This document shows positions 4,870 to 11,590 of a stretch of DNA of 15,176 nucleotides, one piece after another; within the stretch, counting starts at the first letter, position 1; each line of letters begins with the position of its first letter. The stretch covers positions 1 through 15,176 of the forward strand of contig DOWG01000245.1 in the NCBI GenBank assembly GCA_003519685.1, given 5' to 3'. The notes under the pieces are model-generated. The model was not told the DNA's origin and ran no database searches. It saw only the letters and a list, made by a program, of their open reading frames with translations. The position numbers and the translations under genes are program-made. The stretch is from Lachnospiraceae bacterium (GTDB lineage Bacteria; Bacillota; Clostridia; Lachnospirales; Lachnospiraceae).

Positions 4870-5364
4870 TCATCTTAGTTGCAGCTTGACCTCCATTCCC
4901 TCATACACATACTCACTGTCGATATCCGCAGCAATGGGCAGACTGTCATCCATCCTCCACAGCACAACAATATTCTCTGAGCCACTGTCTTTGGGCCAAT
5001 AAATCACGTCTGTCTGCTTGATCTTATAACGTTTCCCCCAAGGTCCTTCCTCCTCCGTTATCATATTCACCTTCATTTTCCCTGTTCCATCGTCATAAAG
5101 GCAGGTCCTGGGCAGAGTTCTGTCATATACATTTCCTTCTACTCCTGCCAGAGATTTCGGCTTTCTACCTTCATAATCGATCTGCGCACGGGCAGGCTTT
5201 GACAGATATGCCGTCGGAAGATTGGAATAGTAAGTCCTCTGGCAATATACCGTCGCTATTATAACAAGCACCAGATAAATTCCGCCAATGATAATCGCTA
5301 TCTTTCTGCTCTTCTTCATCTTTGTAACCATGCTCCTTTCAAAGTTTAAAAGAATATCATTCAT
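4870..5364 (-). CDS. Single-pass membrane protein of unknown role
   Basis: 164 aa. One membrane segment lies near the N-terminus (about residues 22-42, IAIIIGGIYLVLVIIATVYC) after a Lys/Arg-rich stretch, so the C-terminal ~120 residues are predicted outside the cell. There is no lipobox and no recognised domain; the C-terminal end VYEGMEVKLQLR hints at a small beta-rich fold. ATG 5364 is 12 nt after the stop of the permease gene, with AGAGGG 8 nt upstream. Starts at 5331 or 5319 (after AAAGGAG) would still keep the membrane segment. It is the last gene of the operon with the two permeases. The position suggests an accessory of the transporter or of carbohydrate handling at the membrane, but no function can be claimed. 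Confidence 0.7.
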   Translation of the reverse strand: MNDILLNFERSMVTKMKKSRKIAIIIGGIYLVLVIIATVYCQRTYYSNLPTAYLSKPARAQIDYEGRKPKSLAGVEGNVYDRTLPRTCLYDDGTGKMKVNMITEEEGPWGKRYKIKQTDVIYWPKDSGSENIVVLWRMDDSLPIAADIDSEYVYEGMEVKLQLR

Positions 5365-5376
5365 TTTCTCTGCCCT

Positions 5377-6255
5377 CTAATACTTCAAGCTGGACAGGTC
5401 GATCCCCTGAGCCAGATAGTCCTGTCCGAAAGCAAAGACCAGTAATGCAGGTATCATATAGAAAACGGAGACTGCAAAGAATATTCCCGGTGCCTGTGAC
5501 ACCACATTACCCAAGAAGACTGACAAGGGCATCCTATAAGTACTATCGATAAAGACCACCGCCTGGTCGATTATGTTCCAATTATCTGCAAAGAGCAATA
5601 CAAAGAATGCCGCAACGACTGAATTTAGGTTCGGTCTTACGATCTTTGTGTATACGTTCCATTCATCCGCCCCATCAATTCTTGCCGCCTCACCGCACTC
5701 CTTCGGGAAGGCTTTCAACTGCTGGCGTACCAGAAAGACACCAAGGGGATGGAACATAGCCGGAAGAATAATCGCCAGATAGCTGTCCCTTATTCCCAGC
5801 CAGTCTGCCACGATAAAATTAGGTACCAGCAAAATCTGCGTGGGCATGAGCATCACAATCAGATACGTGAAATAAATAACCTCTTTTCCCTTAAAACGCA
5901 TCTCTTCAAAGGCATAGGCTGCTAATGGAGCAATCAGGCATTGTCCAAGCAAGATCGGTACAATAAGAAGTACGGAATTCCAGAACATCCTGAAGTATTC
6001 CGGTCCCGTGGTAAGCAATTTATGATACTGCCCCAAGGTGAACTTCTCCGGAAAGAGTCCAAATCTTACATAGTGCAATCCATTGGCAACAAAATCTGCT
6101 GCATTGCTTTCCGTAATCTCTTTCGTATACCGGTCCAGGATTTCCTGCTCCGACATAAAAGAATTCATTAGGGTAAAGAATATCGGAAATACTGCGATGA
6201 ATGCCGCCAATGCAACAATCAATATAATAAACCCTTTCATTACCTTTCGTTTCAT
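5377..6255 (-). CDS. CUT1-type sugar ABC permease (MalG-like)
   Basis: 292-aa inner-membrane permease of the carbohydrate uptake family 1, the MalG half of a heterodimer. It has six expected membrane segments. The EAA loop EAARIDGADEW followed by IVRPNLN (about 189-210) docks the ATPase. The extended region between TM1 and TM2 (about 33-85) is typical of MalG-type subunits. The start is set at ATG 6255: SD AGGGGG (6265-6270) overlaps the TAG of the upstream permease gene and lies 9-10 nt away. The ATG at 6264 is too close to the SD, and the longer form from 6318 overlaps the upstream gene by ~50 bp. It works with the permease at 6270-7130 and a binding lipoprotein. The substrate is probably an oligosaccharide, but not determined. 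Confidence 0.9.
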   Translation of the reverse strand: MKRKVMKGFIILIVALAAFIAVFPIFFTLMNSFMSEQEILDRYTKEITESNAADFVANGLHYVRFGLFPEKFTLGQYHKLLTTGPEYFRMFWNSVLLIVPILLGQCLIAPLAAYAFEEMRFKGKEVIYFTYLIVMLMPTQILLVPNFIVADWLGIRDSYLAIILPAMFHPLGVFLVRQQLKAFPKECGEAARIDGADEWNVYTKIVRPNLNSVVAAFFVLLFADNWNIIDQAVVFIDSTYRMPLSVFLGNVVSQAPGIFFAVSVFYMIPALLVFAFGQDYLAQGIDLSSLKY

Positions 6256-6269
6256 ACCATCCATTCCCC

Positions 6270-7130
6270 CTATTGAAAACTGTCCGTCAGTTTCTTCTGT
6301 GTACGGTATAATATCCAAAGTACAATCCCTATCACTAAGAACATGATGTAAGCGGCACTCGCAAGCTTTTGCATACTTAACGACAGGAACTGGTTATTCA
6401 TATAATGCTGGAGCATATAAATCTCTGTTGAAGGATAGCCTCCATAGAGAATATATACTTCCTTAAATACCCGGAAGGAATTGACAATCGACATTAAAAG
6501 TACCACAAAGGTAGTGGGAGAAAGGTAAACCAGAGTAACACGGAAGAACTTGGAGAAAGCGCCTCCTCCCTCCATCTCCATCAACTCATAGTAATTTTTT
6601 GGGATCCAATTCAGCCCTGACCAAAAAAGCACTACATTATAACTGACATTCTTCCAGAGAAAAATCAGAACTAAAATACCCATCTTCCATTCATGACCGA
6701 TGATCCATTCATAGGATACTCCTGCTTTCAACAGCAATTCATTCACCAGTCCATTATTCTCAAACAGTACCTTCCAGAAATACACAATCGTACCGGAGGG
6801 AATAATCAAAGGAAGCAGAATAGTAATTGTAACCGCCATCCTGCCCCGTTCCATCTTCTGGAGACAGATGGAAAGCAATAGCGCAATCACCATTCCCAGC
6901 GGTACCGCTATACCGATGAATACCAACGTATTCCCCGCCGCACGAAGGAACAGATCATTTTTCAATGCCGCCTCAAAATTACGAAAACCCACGAAGTTTC
7001 TGCTGCCAAGGTTATCAATCAATGCATAGTAAAAAGAATAAAGAAACGGAATGCAATAGAAAAGCATAACCCCCGCCAAGCTTGGCAGTAAGAATATCCA
7101 ATACAGATATGTTGATTTGCCACGTTTCAT
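6270..7130 (-). CDS. CUT1-type sugar ABC permease (MalF/UgpA-like)
   Basis: 286-aa inner-membrane permease, first half of the heterodimer. The N-terminus KSTYLYWIFLLPSLAGVMLFYCIPFLYSF is split around TM1 as in UgpA/LacF-type proteins. The ATPase-contacting EAA loop is degenerate: YYELMEMEGGGAFSKFFRVTL (about 180-200), instead of EAAxxDGA. ATG 7130 has SD AGGGGGA 9 nt upstream. It lies 14 bp before the start of the MalG-like partner and 30 bp after the small 7161-7520 gene, all on one strand. No ATP-binding subunit lies in the window; CUT1 systems of Firmicutes often use a shared MsmX/UgpC-type ATPase encoded elsewhere. Confidence 0.9.
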   Translation of the reverse strand: MKRGKSTYLYWIFLLPSLAGVMLFYCIPFLYSFYYALIDNLGSRNFVGFRNFEAALKNDLFLRAAGNTLVFIGIAVPLGMVIALLLSICLQKMERGRMAVTITILLPLIIPSGTIVYFWKVLFENNGLVNELLLKAGVSYEWIIGHEWKMGILVLIFLWKNVSYNVVLFWSGLNWIPKNYYELMEMEGGGAFSKFFRVTLVYLSPTTFVVLLMSIVNSFRVFKEVYILYGGYPSTEIYMLQHYMNNQFLSLSMQKLASAAYIMFLVIGIVLWILYRTQKKLTDSFQ

Positions 7131-7160
7131 TCTAATTTTCCCCCTATGTTGAATGTGAGG

Positions 7161-7520
7161 TCAGCCAAACAGCTCCATCACTTTTTGATATATAGATTCT
7201 GCCTGCGCATCCATAGTTTCCGTATTTCCCAGAAGTCCGGTCATTCTCTCCGCCTCGAAGCTTTCATCCAATTTACATTCTTTCATGCTGTACTCTACGA
7301 TAAAATCAATAAAGCTTTTATCCCTAATAGCAGTGAAGATACAACCAGGCAAATGTAACAGAAGTAAATCTGATGAAACCAGCTTCGTATACTTGGCAAG
7401 CTCCTCCTCTATCTTTTCCTCATTAATACGAAAGATATTTCCTACTACACTGCGTTCCATGACCGTACTGAATATGACGGCACTAAATCCATTTTTGTAA
7501 AATACCTCGGTATCCCCCAT
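7161..7520 (-). CDS. Small soluble protein of unknown function in ABC operon
   Basis: 119 aa, no signal peptide, no clear membrane segment, acidic. The N-terminal half is strand/helix mixed (EVFYKNGFSAVIFSTVMERSV), followed by a helix rich in Glu/Lys (EEKIEEELAKYTKL). There are two Cys (about residues 60 and 82) but no metal or catalytic motif. ATG 7520 is 10 nt after the stop of the binding-protein gene, with a purine-rich GAGAGAG as weak SD, so translational coupling is likely. It sits between the binding proteins and the permeases, where CUT1 operons normally have nothing. It is unrecognised; possibilities include a diverged operon-specific accessory, but the sequence gives no direct hint. 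Confidence 0.7.
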   Translation of the reverse strand: MGDTEVFYKNGFSAVIFSTVMERSVVGNIFRINEEKIEEELAKYTKLVSSDLLLLHLPGCIFTAIRDKSFIDFIVEYSMKECKLDESFEAERMTGLLGNTETMDAQAESIYQKVMELFG

Positions 7521-7530
7521 ATCTCTCTCT

Positions 7531-8937
7531 CTATTCCTTCAAATAAATCTCCGCCCGTTCCTGTACCTGTCTCGCACATTCTTCTGCTGTCAATCTTCCT
7601 TCATAAAATTCCCTAAGAGTTCCCCTTATTGCTTCATCCAATACCCCCCTGCATGTAATAAAACCTTCGCTGTTTCTCTCCCAATTCCATCTGTCAACCA
7701 TTTCAACAGCCTCTTCATTGTCCTCCCCAAAAGCAGCTTTCAAAAGCTTTAATGTGTTGTTTCTGTTAATTGGCATTCCGGTTATCGGCCAAAGATTATC
7801 ATCCTTCAGCACTTCGAGCGGTTTTTCTTCAATGCAGAACCGGATGAATTTCCATGCCAGGTTTTTATTCTTTGAACTTGATGATATCGCCAGATCCTTA
7901 TCCGGACATGTGAACTCCTTATCACCGTTGGATGCGGATAGGGGTATCGGAATGGTCAGATTCGATGGATGCTCATAAAACAGCTTCGCATTTCTTTCCA
8001 TATGATAAAATGAAGCTACAATAAGACAGAGATCATTTTCATCCGTCCTATCCCAGTAATCTTCACCCGCAAAATTGAACTGCGAAAGCCTTAACTCTTC
8101 CTCAGAGGGCCATCGGATACTTTTCATTTCATTTAAAAAATCCATGAATTCCTGGGAATTAAAATCCGCCCTGCTCTGCTCCTCATCCAAATACCTGATA
8201 TTTTCGATATCTTCTAAAATGTATTGACCCCAAAACCGCGATATAACCAGCTTATTATTATTCGGGGCGATTTTGTGATAGATGTCCGATATCTCCTTAT
8301 AATTCACCGAATCACCTTCCGGTGCTTCTATATGATTTTCTTCCAAAAGGGTTTTATTGAAGCGGACGCATTTATAAAAAAAGCTCATCGGCATAACATA
8401 TAATTTATCCTTATATTCCATTGCTTCCAAAAAATTAGTATAATAATCCTCGGGATGAAACTCGGGGTCGCTCTCCATATAGGGATATAAATCCTCCAGG
8501 AGATTGTTCTTCGTATATTGAATATAAGGCATTTCGCCTACTTCAATAATATCTCCTGCCGACCCGCTCATTAAGTCAACCGAAAGCTTTGCTGAATACT
8601 CGGACAGCATAGTATTGTTTTCCATTTGCGTCTTTACCGAAACCCGCACATTGGGGTACTGCTCGTTAAATGCCGCAATCATCCAATCATAGAAACCAGC
8701 CCATCTGGGAAAATAAACATAAATCGTCAACTCTCCGGGAGTCTCATCAATAACTTTCTCATCACTACTTCCGGAAGCCTTCTCAGTTGAAATATCTATA
8801 TTCCGTAGCATATTTTCAGAATCATTGATGTAACCCTGATAGATCTGTTCATTTTGATTTTGGCATCCGGAGAAAAATACCAATAGGATACAGAACAATA
8901 CCGATATAACCTTCTTCGTTTTCCTCAATACAAACAT
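7531..8937 (-). CDS. Sugar-binding lipoprotein (family 1 SBP), copy 2
   Basis: 468-aa extracellular solute-binding protein of a CUT1 sugar ABC transporter. A type II signal peptide (Lys/Arg start, hydrophobic 10-22, lipobox FSGC) anchors it at Cys25. The mature protein has the family landmarks ELTIYVYFPRWAGFYDWMIAAFNEQYPNV near residue 70-97, GDIIEV, LYVMPM and IRFCIEE near the end. It is a paralogue of the protein at 8953-10359, of identical length, with many shared blocks (RNAKLFYEHPSNLT, PLSASNGDKEF) and an identical last 25 residues. The sugar-contact regions (100-130, 270-310 and ~390-430) differ more, suggesting different or broadened ligand range. ATG 8937 has AGGA 6 nt upstream. Confidence 0.88.
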   Translation of the reverse strand: MFVLRKTKKVISVLFCILLVFFSGCQNQNEQIYQGYINDSENMLRNIDISTEKASGSSDEKVIDETPGELTIYVYFPRWAGFYDWMIAAFNEQYPNVRVSVKTQMENNTMLSEYSAKLSVDLMSGSAGDIIEVGEMPYIQYTKNNLLEDLYPYMESDPEFHPEDYYTNFLEAMEYKDKLYVMPMSFFYKCVRFNKTLLEENHIEAPEGDSVNYKEISDIYHKIAPNNNKLVISRFWGQYILEDIENIRYLDEEQSRADFNSQEFMDFLNEMKSIRWPSEEELRLSQFNFAGEDYWDRTDENDLCLIVASFYHMERNAKLFYEHPSNLTIPIPLSASNGDKEFTCPDKDLAISSSSKNKNLAWKFIRFCIEEKPLEVLKDDNLWPITGMPINRNNTLKLLKAAFGEDNEEAVEMVDRWNWERNSEGFITCRGVLDEAIRGTLREFYEGRLTAEECARQVQERAEIYLKE

Positions 8938-8952
8938 TCCCTTTCCTGTTAT

Positions 8953-10359
8953 TTATTCCTTCAGATAAATCTCCGCCCGCTCCTGCACCTGTCGCGCACA
9001 TTCCTCTGCTGTCAATCTTCCTTCATAAAACTCATCGGTAATTTTCTTAATCTCATCAAATAATATATAGGTATGGCTTAAAATGTTTATTTCGTTTCGA
9101 TCTGAATTCCATTGATCAATTTTTCGAATGGCTTCCTCTTTCCCCTCTCCAAATGCATTCTCCAACATCTTCAATGTATTATTTCTATTGATTGGGTACC
9201 CCCCCAGCAACCAGTTATCTCTGTCATTCAGCACTTTCTCCGGCTTCTCCTCAATGCAAAATCGAATGAAGCTCCATGCCAGGTCTTTATTCCTCGAGGA
9301 GGATGAAATCGATAAAATTCTATCCGGACTATAAAATTCCTTATCACCATTGGATGCAGATAACGGTATTGGTAAGGTCAGATTCGATGGATGCTCATAG
9401 AATAGTTTCGCATTTCTTTCTAGTTGATAATGGTTAGAAACAAAAAGACAGAGGTCATTCTCACCCAGAGTATCCGCACACTCTTCCATCGTGCAGAATA
9501 GTTCTCTGCGCTCTTCCTCTGAAGGCCACTGAATGCTTTTCATCTCATTCAAAAAATCAATGTATTCCTGCGAATCAAAATATGCTTTGCTATTTTTCTC
9601 ATCTAAAAACCTGCTATATTCGTTTTCTTCAAGAATGATTGAATTAAAATATCGTGACAGAATCAGCCTGTCATTATTCGGAGCAATCTTATGATATATA
9701 CTTATTATGCCTTTATAATCGATTGCATCGATTTTCGGTACTTCTATCTGATTTTGCTCTAGAAAGGTCCGATTGAATCGAACACTCTTATAGAAAAAAC
9801 CCATTGGTATTGCATATAGTTTATCCTCATACTCCATTGCCTTAAGTATATTGGTATAGTAGTCCTCTTCATAAAACTCTGGATCGTTTTTCATATAAGG
9901 ATATAAATCCTCAAAAAGGTTGTTTTTGGCAAATTGTATATAAGGCATTTGACTCACACCGATAACATCTCCAGCGGATCCACTCATTAAGTCGACCGAA
10001 ACCCTGGCTGCATACTCGGATACAGCGGAGTACTTTTCTTTCGGCCCGTTCAATGTGATATGTACATTGGGATATTTTTTATTAAAGGCTGTGATAATCC
10101 ATTGATAAAAAGTATCACGTAGGGGAATCCAATCATAGATCGTCAGCTCTCCCTCTATCTCATCAATCTCTTCTTGTTTTTCGTCTTTAGAGTTCTCCGC
10201 ACTTGGAACATCCATATTCTTCAGTATGTTTTCCGGTTCACCCGTATAAAGCTGATAGATCTGCTCACTTTGATTCTGGCAGCCGGAGAGCGGCACGAAT
10301 ACGATGCATAATATTATGGAGCATAGTATTCTCGAATATAATTTAAACTCTCTTTTCAT
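8953..10359 (-). CDS. Sugar-binding lipoprotein (family 1 SBP), copy 1
   Basis: 468-aa extracellular solute-binding lipoprotein, first gene of the six-gene operon. The signal peptide ends in lipobox LSGC, with Cys27 as the lipidated residue. A linker rich in Glu/Lys/Ser (about 45-68) precedes the binding domain starting ELTIYDWIPLRDTFYQWIITAF. Same overall fold and length as its downstream neighbour, from which it is separated by only 15 bp, so the pair arose by tandem duplication. ATG 10359 has SD GAGGAAG 7 nt upstream. The promoter at 10535-10563 lies ~170 bp upstream, leaving a long leader with a hairpin (10460-10486). The ligand is unknown; nearby GH27 suggests plant or host galactosides as one option only. 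Confidence 0.88.
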   Translation of the reverse strand: MKREFKLYSRILCSIILCIVFVPLSGCQNQSEQIYQLYTGEPENILKNMDVPSAENSKDEKQEEIDEIEGELTIYDWIPLRDTFYQWIITAFNKKYPNVHITLNGPKEKYSAVSEYAARVSVDLMSGSAGDVIGVSQMPYIQFAKNNLFEDLYPYMKNDPEFYEEDYYTNILKAMEYEDKLYAIPMGFFYKSVRFNRTFLEQNQIEVPKIDAIDYKGIISIYHKIAPNNDRLILSRYFNSIILEENEYSRFLDEKNSKAYFDSQEYIDFLNEMKSIQWPSEEERRELFCTMEECADTLGENDLCLFVSNHYQLERNAKLFYEHPSNLTLPIPLSASNGDKEFYSPDRILSISSSSRNKDLAWSFIRFCIEEKPEKVLNDRDNWLLGGYPINRNNTLKMLENAFGEGKEEAIRKIDQWNSDRNEINILSHTYILFDEIKKITDEFYEGRLTAEECARQVQERAEIYLKE

Positions 10360-10459
10360 GGAAACACTTCCTCGGCAAACAAACTATAGGGTTGTAATTG
10401 GAAAATGGCATGAAATCGTAATAATAATTTTTATTTGCTATCCCCTATTTTTCTCTCTG

Positions 10460-10486
10460 GCGGTATCTGACTTGCACAAATACCGC
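10460..10486 (-). promoter_or_regulatory. Hairpin in the leader of the transporter operon
   Basis: A perfect 7-bp inverted repeat (GCGGTAT at 10460-10466, ATACCGC at 10480-10486; 13-nt loop) lies in the untranslated leader, about 50 nt after the promoter and ~100 nt before the first start codon. No T-run follows, so it is not a terminator by itself. It could be a regulator site or an RNA control element; no known riboswitch is recognised. Confidence 0.35.
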
Positions 10487-10523
10487 TACTATATAACACT
10501 ATGTAACCGTCTTTTTGATGGAA

Positions 10524-10539
10524 ATTATAAGATTATAAT
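10524..10539. promoter_or_regulatory. Dyad overlapping the operon -10 box
   Basis: ATTATAA-GA-TTATAAT is a perfect 16-bp inverted repeat spanning the -10 hexamer (10535-10540) and the likely +1 region. A repressor binding here would block transcription of the transporter operon. Its AT-only arms raise the chance of coincidence. Confidence 0.35.
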
Positions 10540-10563
10540 ACCTTTATTTGTAATAGTTGTCAA
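10535..10563 (-). promoter_or_regulatory. Promoter of the six-gene sugar transporter operon
   Basis: On the minus strand there is a perfect TTGACA (10558-10563), 17 bp, then TATTAT (10535-10540). It is the only strong promoter upstream of the binding-protein gene at 10359 and gives a ~165-nt leader. Between 10564 and 10690 I see only AT-rich sequence. Confidence 0.75.
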
Positions 10564-10696
10564 ATAACTTTATATACTTCTTTGTTTTGCAAAAATATAT
10601 TATCTGACTTTCTTTATTCAACTCATTATATAAATATTTAGCACTAATTGAATATGCTATTTATAATATTGCATCAACTCTATCTTATTGTGCGGA

Positions 10697-10725
10697 TTGA
10701 CTTCCTATATTAGGAAAAGTATAAT
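10697..10725 (+). promoter_or_regulatory. Promoter with palindromic operator in the spacer
   Basis: TTGACT (10697-10702), 17 bp, TATAAT (10720-10725) is a near-consensus promoter. The spacer holds the palindrome TTCCTA-TAT-TAGGAA (10702-10716), with part of the half-site (TTAGGAAA) again at 10725-10732. A dimeric repressor bound between -35 and -10 would shut this promoter. It reads into the HIT-like fragment and the kinase at 10909. Confidence 0.65.
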
Positions 10726-10769
10726 TAGGAAAGCAAGATTTTGATTAAAGGAGAGGAGCAAAACATTCT

Positions 10770-10877
10770 ATGGGGTGTCTGATATGTGAACGGATCGAAA
10801 TGATAAGAAAGGGGACAAATCCTTATAAAATAGAAAAAGCAAAACCAGAAATCGAAATTGAATATGCATTTAGCTAA
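10770..10877 (+). pseudogene. Short HIT-family-like N-terminal fragment (35 aa)
   Basis: After SD GGAGAGGAG, ATG 10770 opens a 35-codon ORF beginning MGCLICERIEMIRKGTNPY and ending in a charged tail, with TAA at 10875-10877. The CxxC box followed by RIxMI..GTNPY is the usual N-terminus of clostridial HIT-family hydrolases (~130-150 aa), but the HxHxH active site and the rest are missing. It is either a truncated gene or a small ORF with that start. It is co-transcribed with the kinase 31 bp downstream, from the promoter at 10697-10725. Confidence 0.45.
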
Positions 10878-10908
10878 ACGTTTTTAATAAATTGAGGTGA
10901 AATAAAGG

Positions 10909-11412
10909 ATGGATCGTGCAGCACAGTTAATCATATTACGAGGTAATTCCGGAAGCGGTAAGACAACAACAGGGAAAGCATTACAAAGGAAATTTGGTTA
11001 TGGTACAATGCTCATCTCGCAAGATATCGTTAGAAGAGAAATGCTATTTGTAAAAGACGGGCCAAACCCAAAAGCAAATCAGTTATTATTTGAGCTTGCG
11101 CAATATGGGAAAAGTCATTGCAAGATTGTAATTTTAGAAGGCATTTTAAATTCCAAATGGTATAAACAGCTATTTGAAAATTTATTGAAAGAGTTTAACA
11201 ACCATATTTTCGCATACTATTTTGATATTCCCTTCGAAGAAACTTTAGCCCGGCATCAACATAAACCAAATGCTCATGAATTCGGAGAAAAGGAAATGAG
11301 AGAATGGTGGATGGATAAGGATTTTTTAGATAGCATTCCCGAAGTTTGTCTTCATAAAGATTTAAGCTTAAATGAAATAGTTGATAAAATCTATCGTGAT
11401 GTTATGAAATAG
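10909..11412 (+). CDS. P-loop small-molecule kinase (AAA_33/zeta-like)
   Basis: 167-aa cytoplasmic P-loop NTPase. Walker A GNSGSGKT (12-19), then ISQDIVRREML (~36-46), which places an Asp/Arg pair where small kinases bind their phosphate acceptor, and a Walker-B-like IVILEG (~73-78). A DIPFEETLARH stretch (~106-116) is a typical lid helix. The layout fits the AAA_33/zeta-toxin-like kinases often annotated as 'uridine kinase' or 'kinase'. The substrate could be a nucleoside, an antibiotic or another hydroxyl compound. No antitoxin-like partner is seen, which argues against a toxin. ATG 10909 has SD GAGGTG ~10 nt upstream. A strong terminator follows at 11503. Confidence 0.8.
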   Translation: MDRAAQLIILRGNSGSGKTTTGKALQRKFGYGTMLISQDIVRREMLFVKDGPNPKANQLLFELAQYGKSHCKIVILEGILNSKWYKQLFENLLKEFNNHIFAYYFDIPFEETLARHQHKPNAHEFGEKEMREWWMDKDFLDSIPEVCLHKDLSLNEIVDKIYRDVMK

Positions 11413-11473
11413 TAGGCTCTAACCTTTCACCAAGTTAATTGATAGCAAAAAACCTCCTCTGATTTTCTATATA

Positions 11474-11570
11474 GGATTAAAAGCAGATATTATGTAGACA
11501 ATGGGCTGTTACGACGTTCATACGTCTTGCTACAGCCCCGGTTTTTTATATAATATCTGCTTTTTAATCC
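11474..11570. repeat. Long composite inverted repeat between convergent genes
   Basis: Outer arms of 20-21 bp (GGATTAAAAGCAGATATTAT at 11474-11493, its complement with one extra T at 11550-11570) enclose the terminator hairpin at 11503-11547. The whole ~97-bp unit can fold into one rod-like hairpin. It may be a reinforced bidirectional terminator or a small transposon-like (MITE/REP-type) insertion. No target-site duplication is obvious. Confidence 0.65.
11503..11547 (+). terminator. Rho-independent terminator after the kinase gene
   Basis: GGGCTGT (11503-11509) pairs with ACAGCCC (11532-11538), with inner pairing GACGT/ACGTC, followed by six T (11542-11547). It ends + strand transcription from the 10697 promoter and lies 44 bp before the stop codon of the convergent transporter gene. 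Confidence 0.85.
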
Positions 11571-11590
11571 GCTTCTACTGTGGTATTTTG

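Noticed and set aside
6256..6318. 21-residue extension of the MalG-like permease
   Set aside because: It overlaps the upstream permease gene, and the SD at 6265-6270 fits ATG 6255.
10909..11412. Zeta-type toxin of a toxin-antitoxin pair
   Set aside because: No antitoxin-like ORF is adjacent; the upstream 35-aa ORF looks like a HIT fragment.
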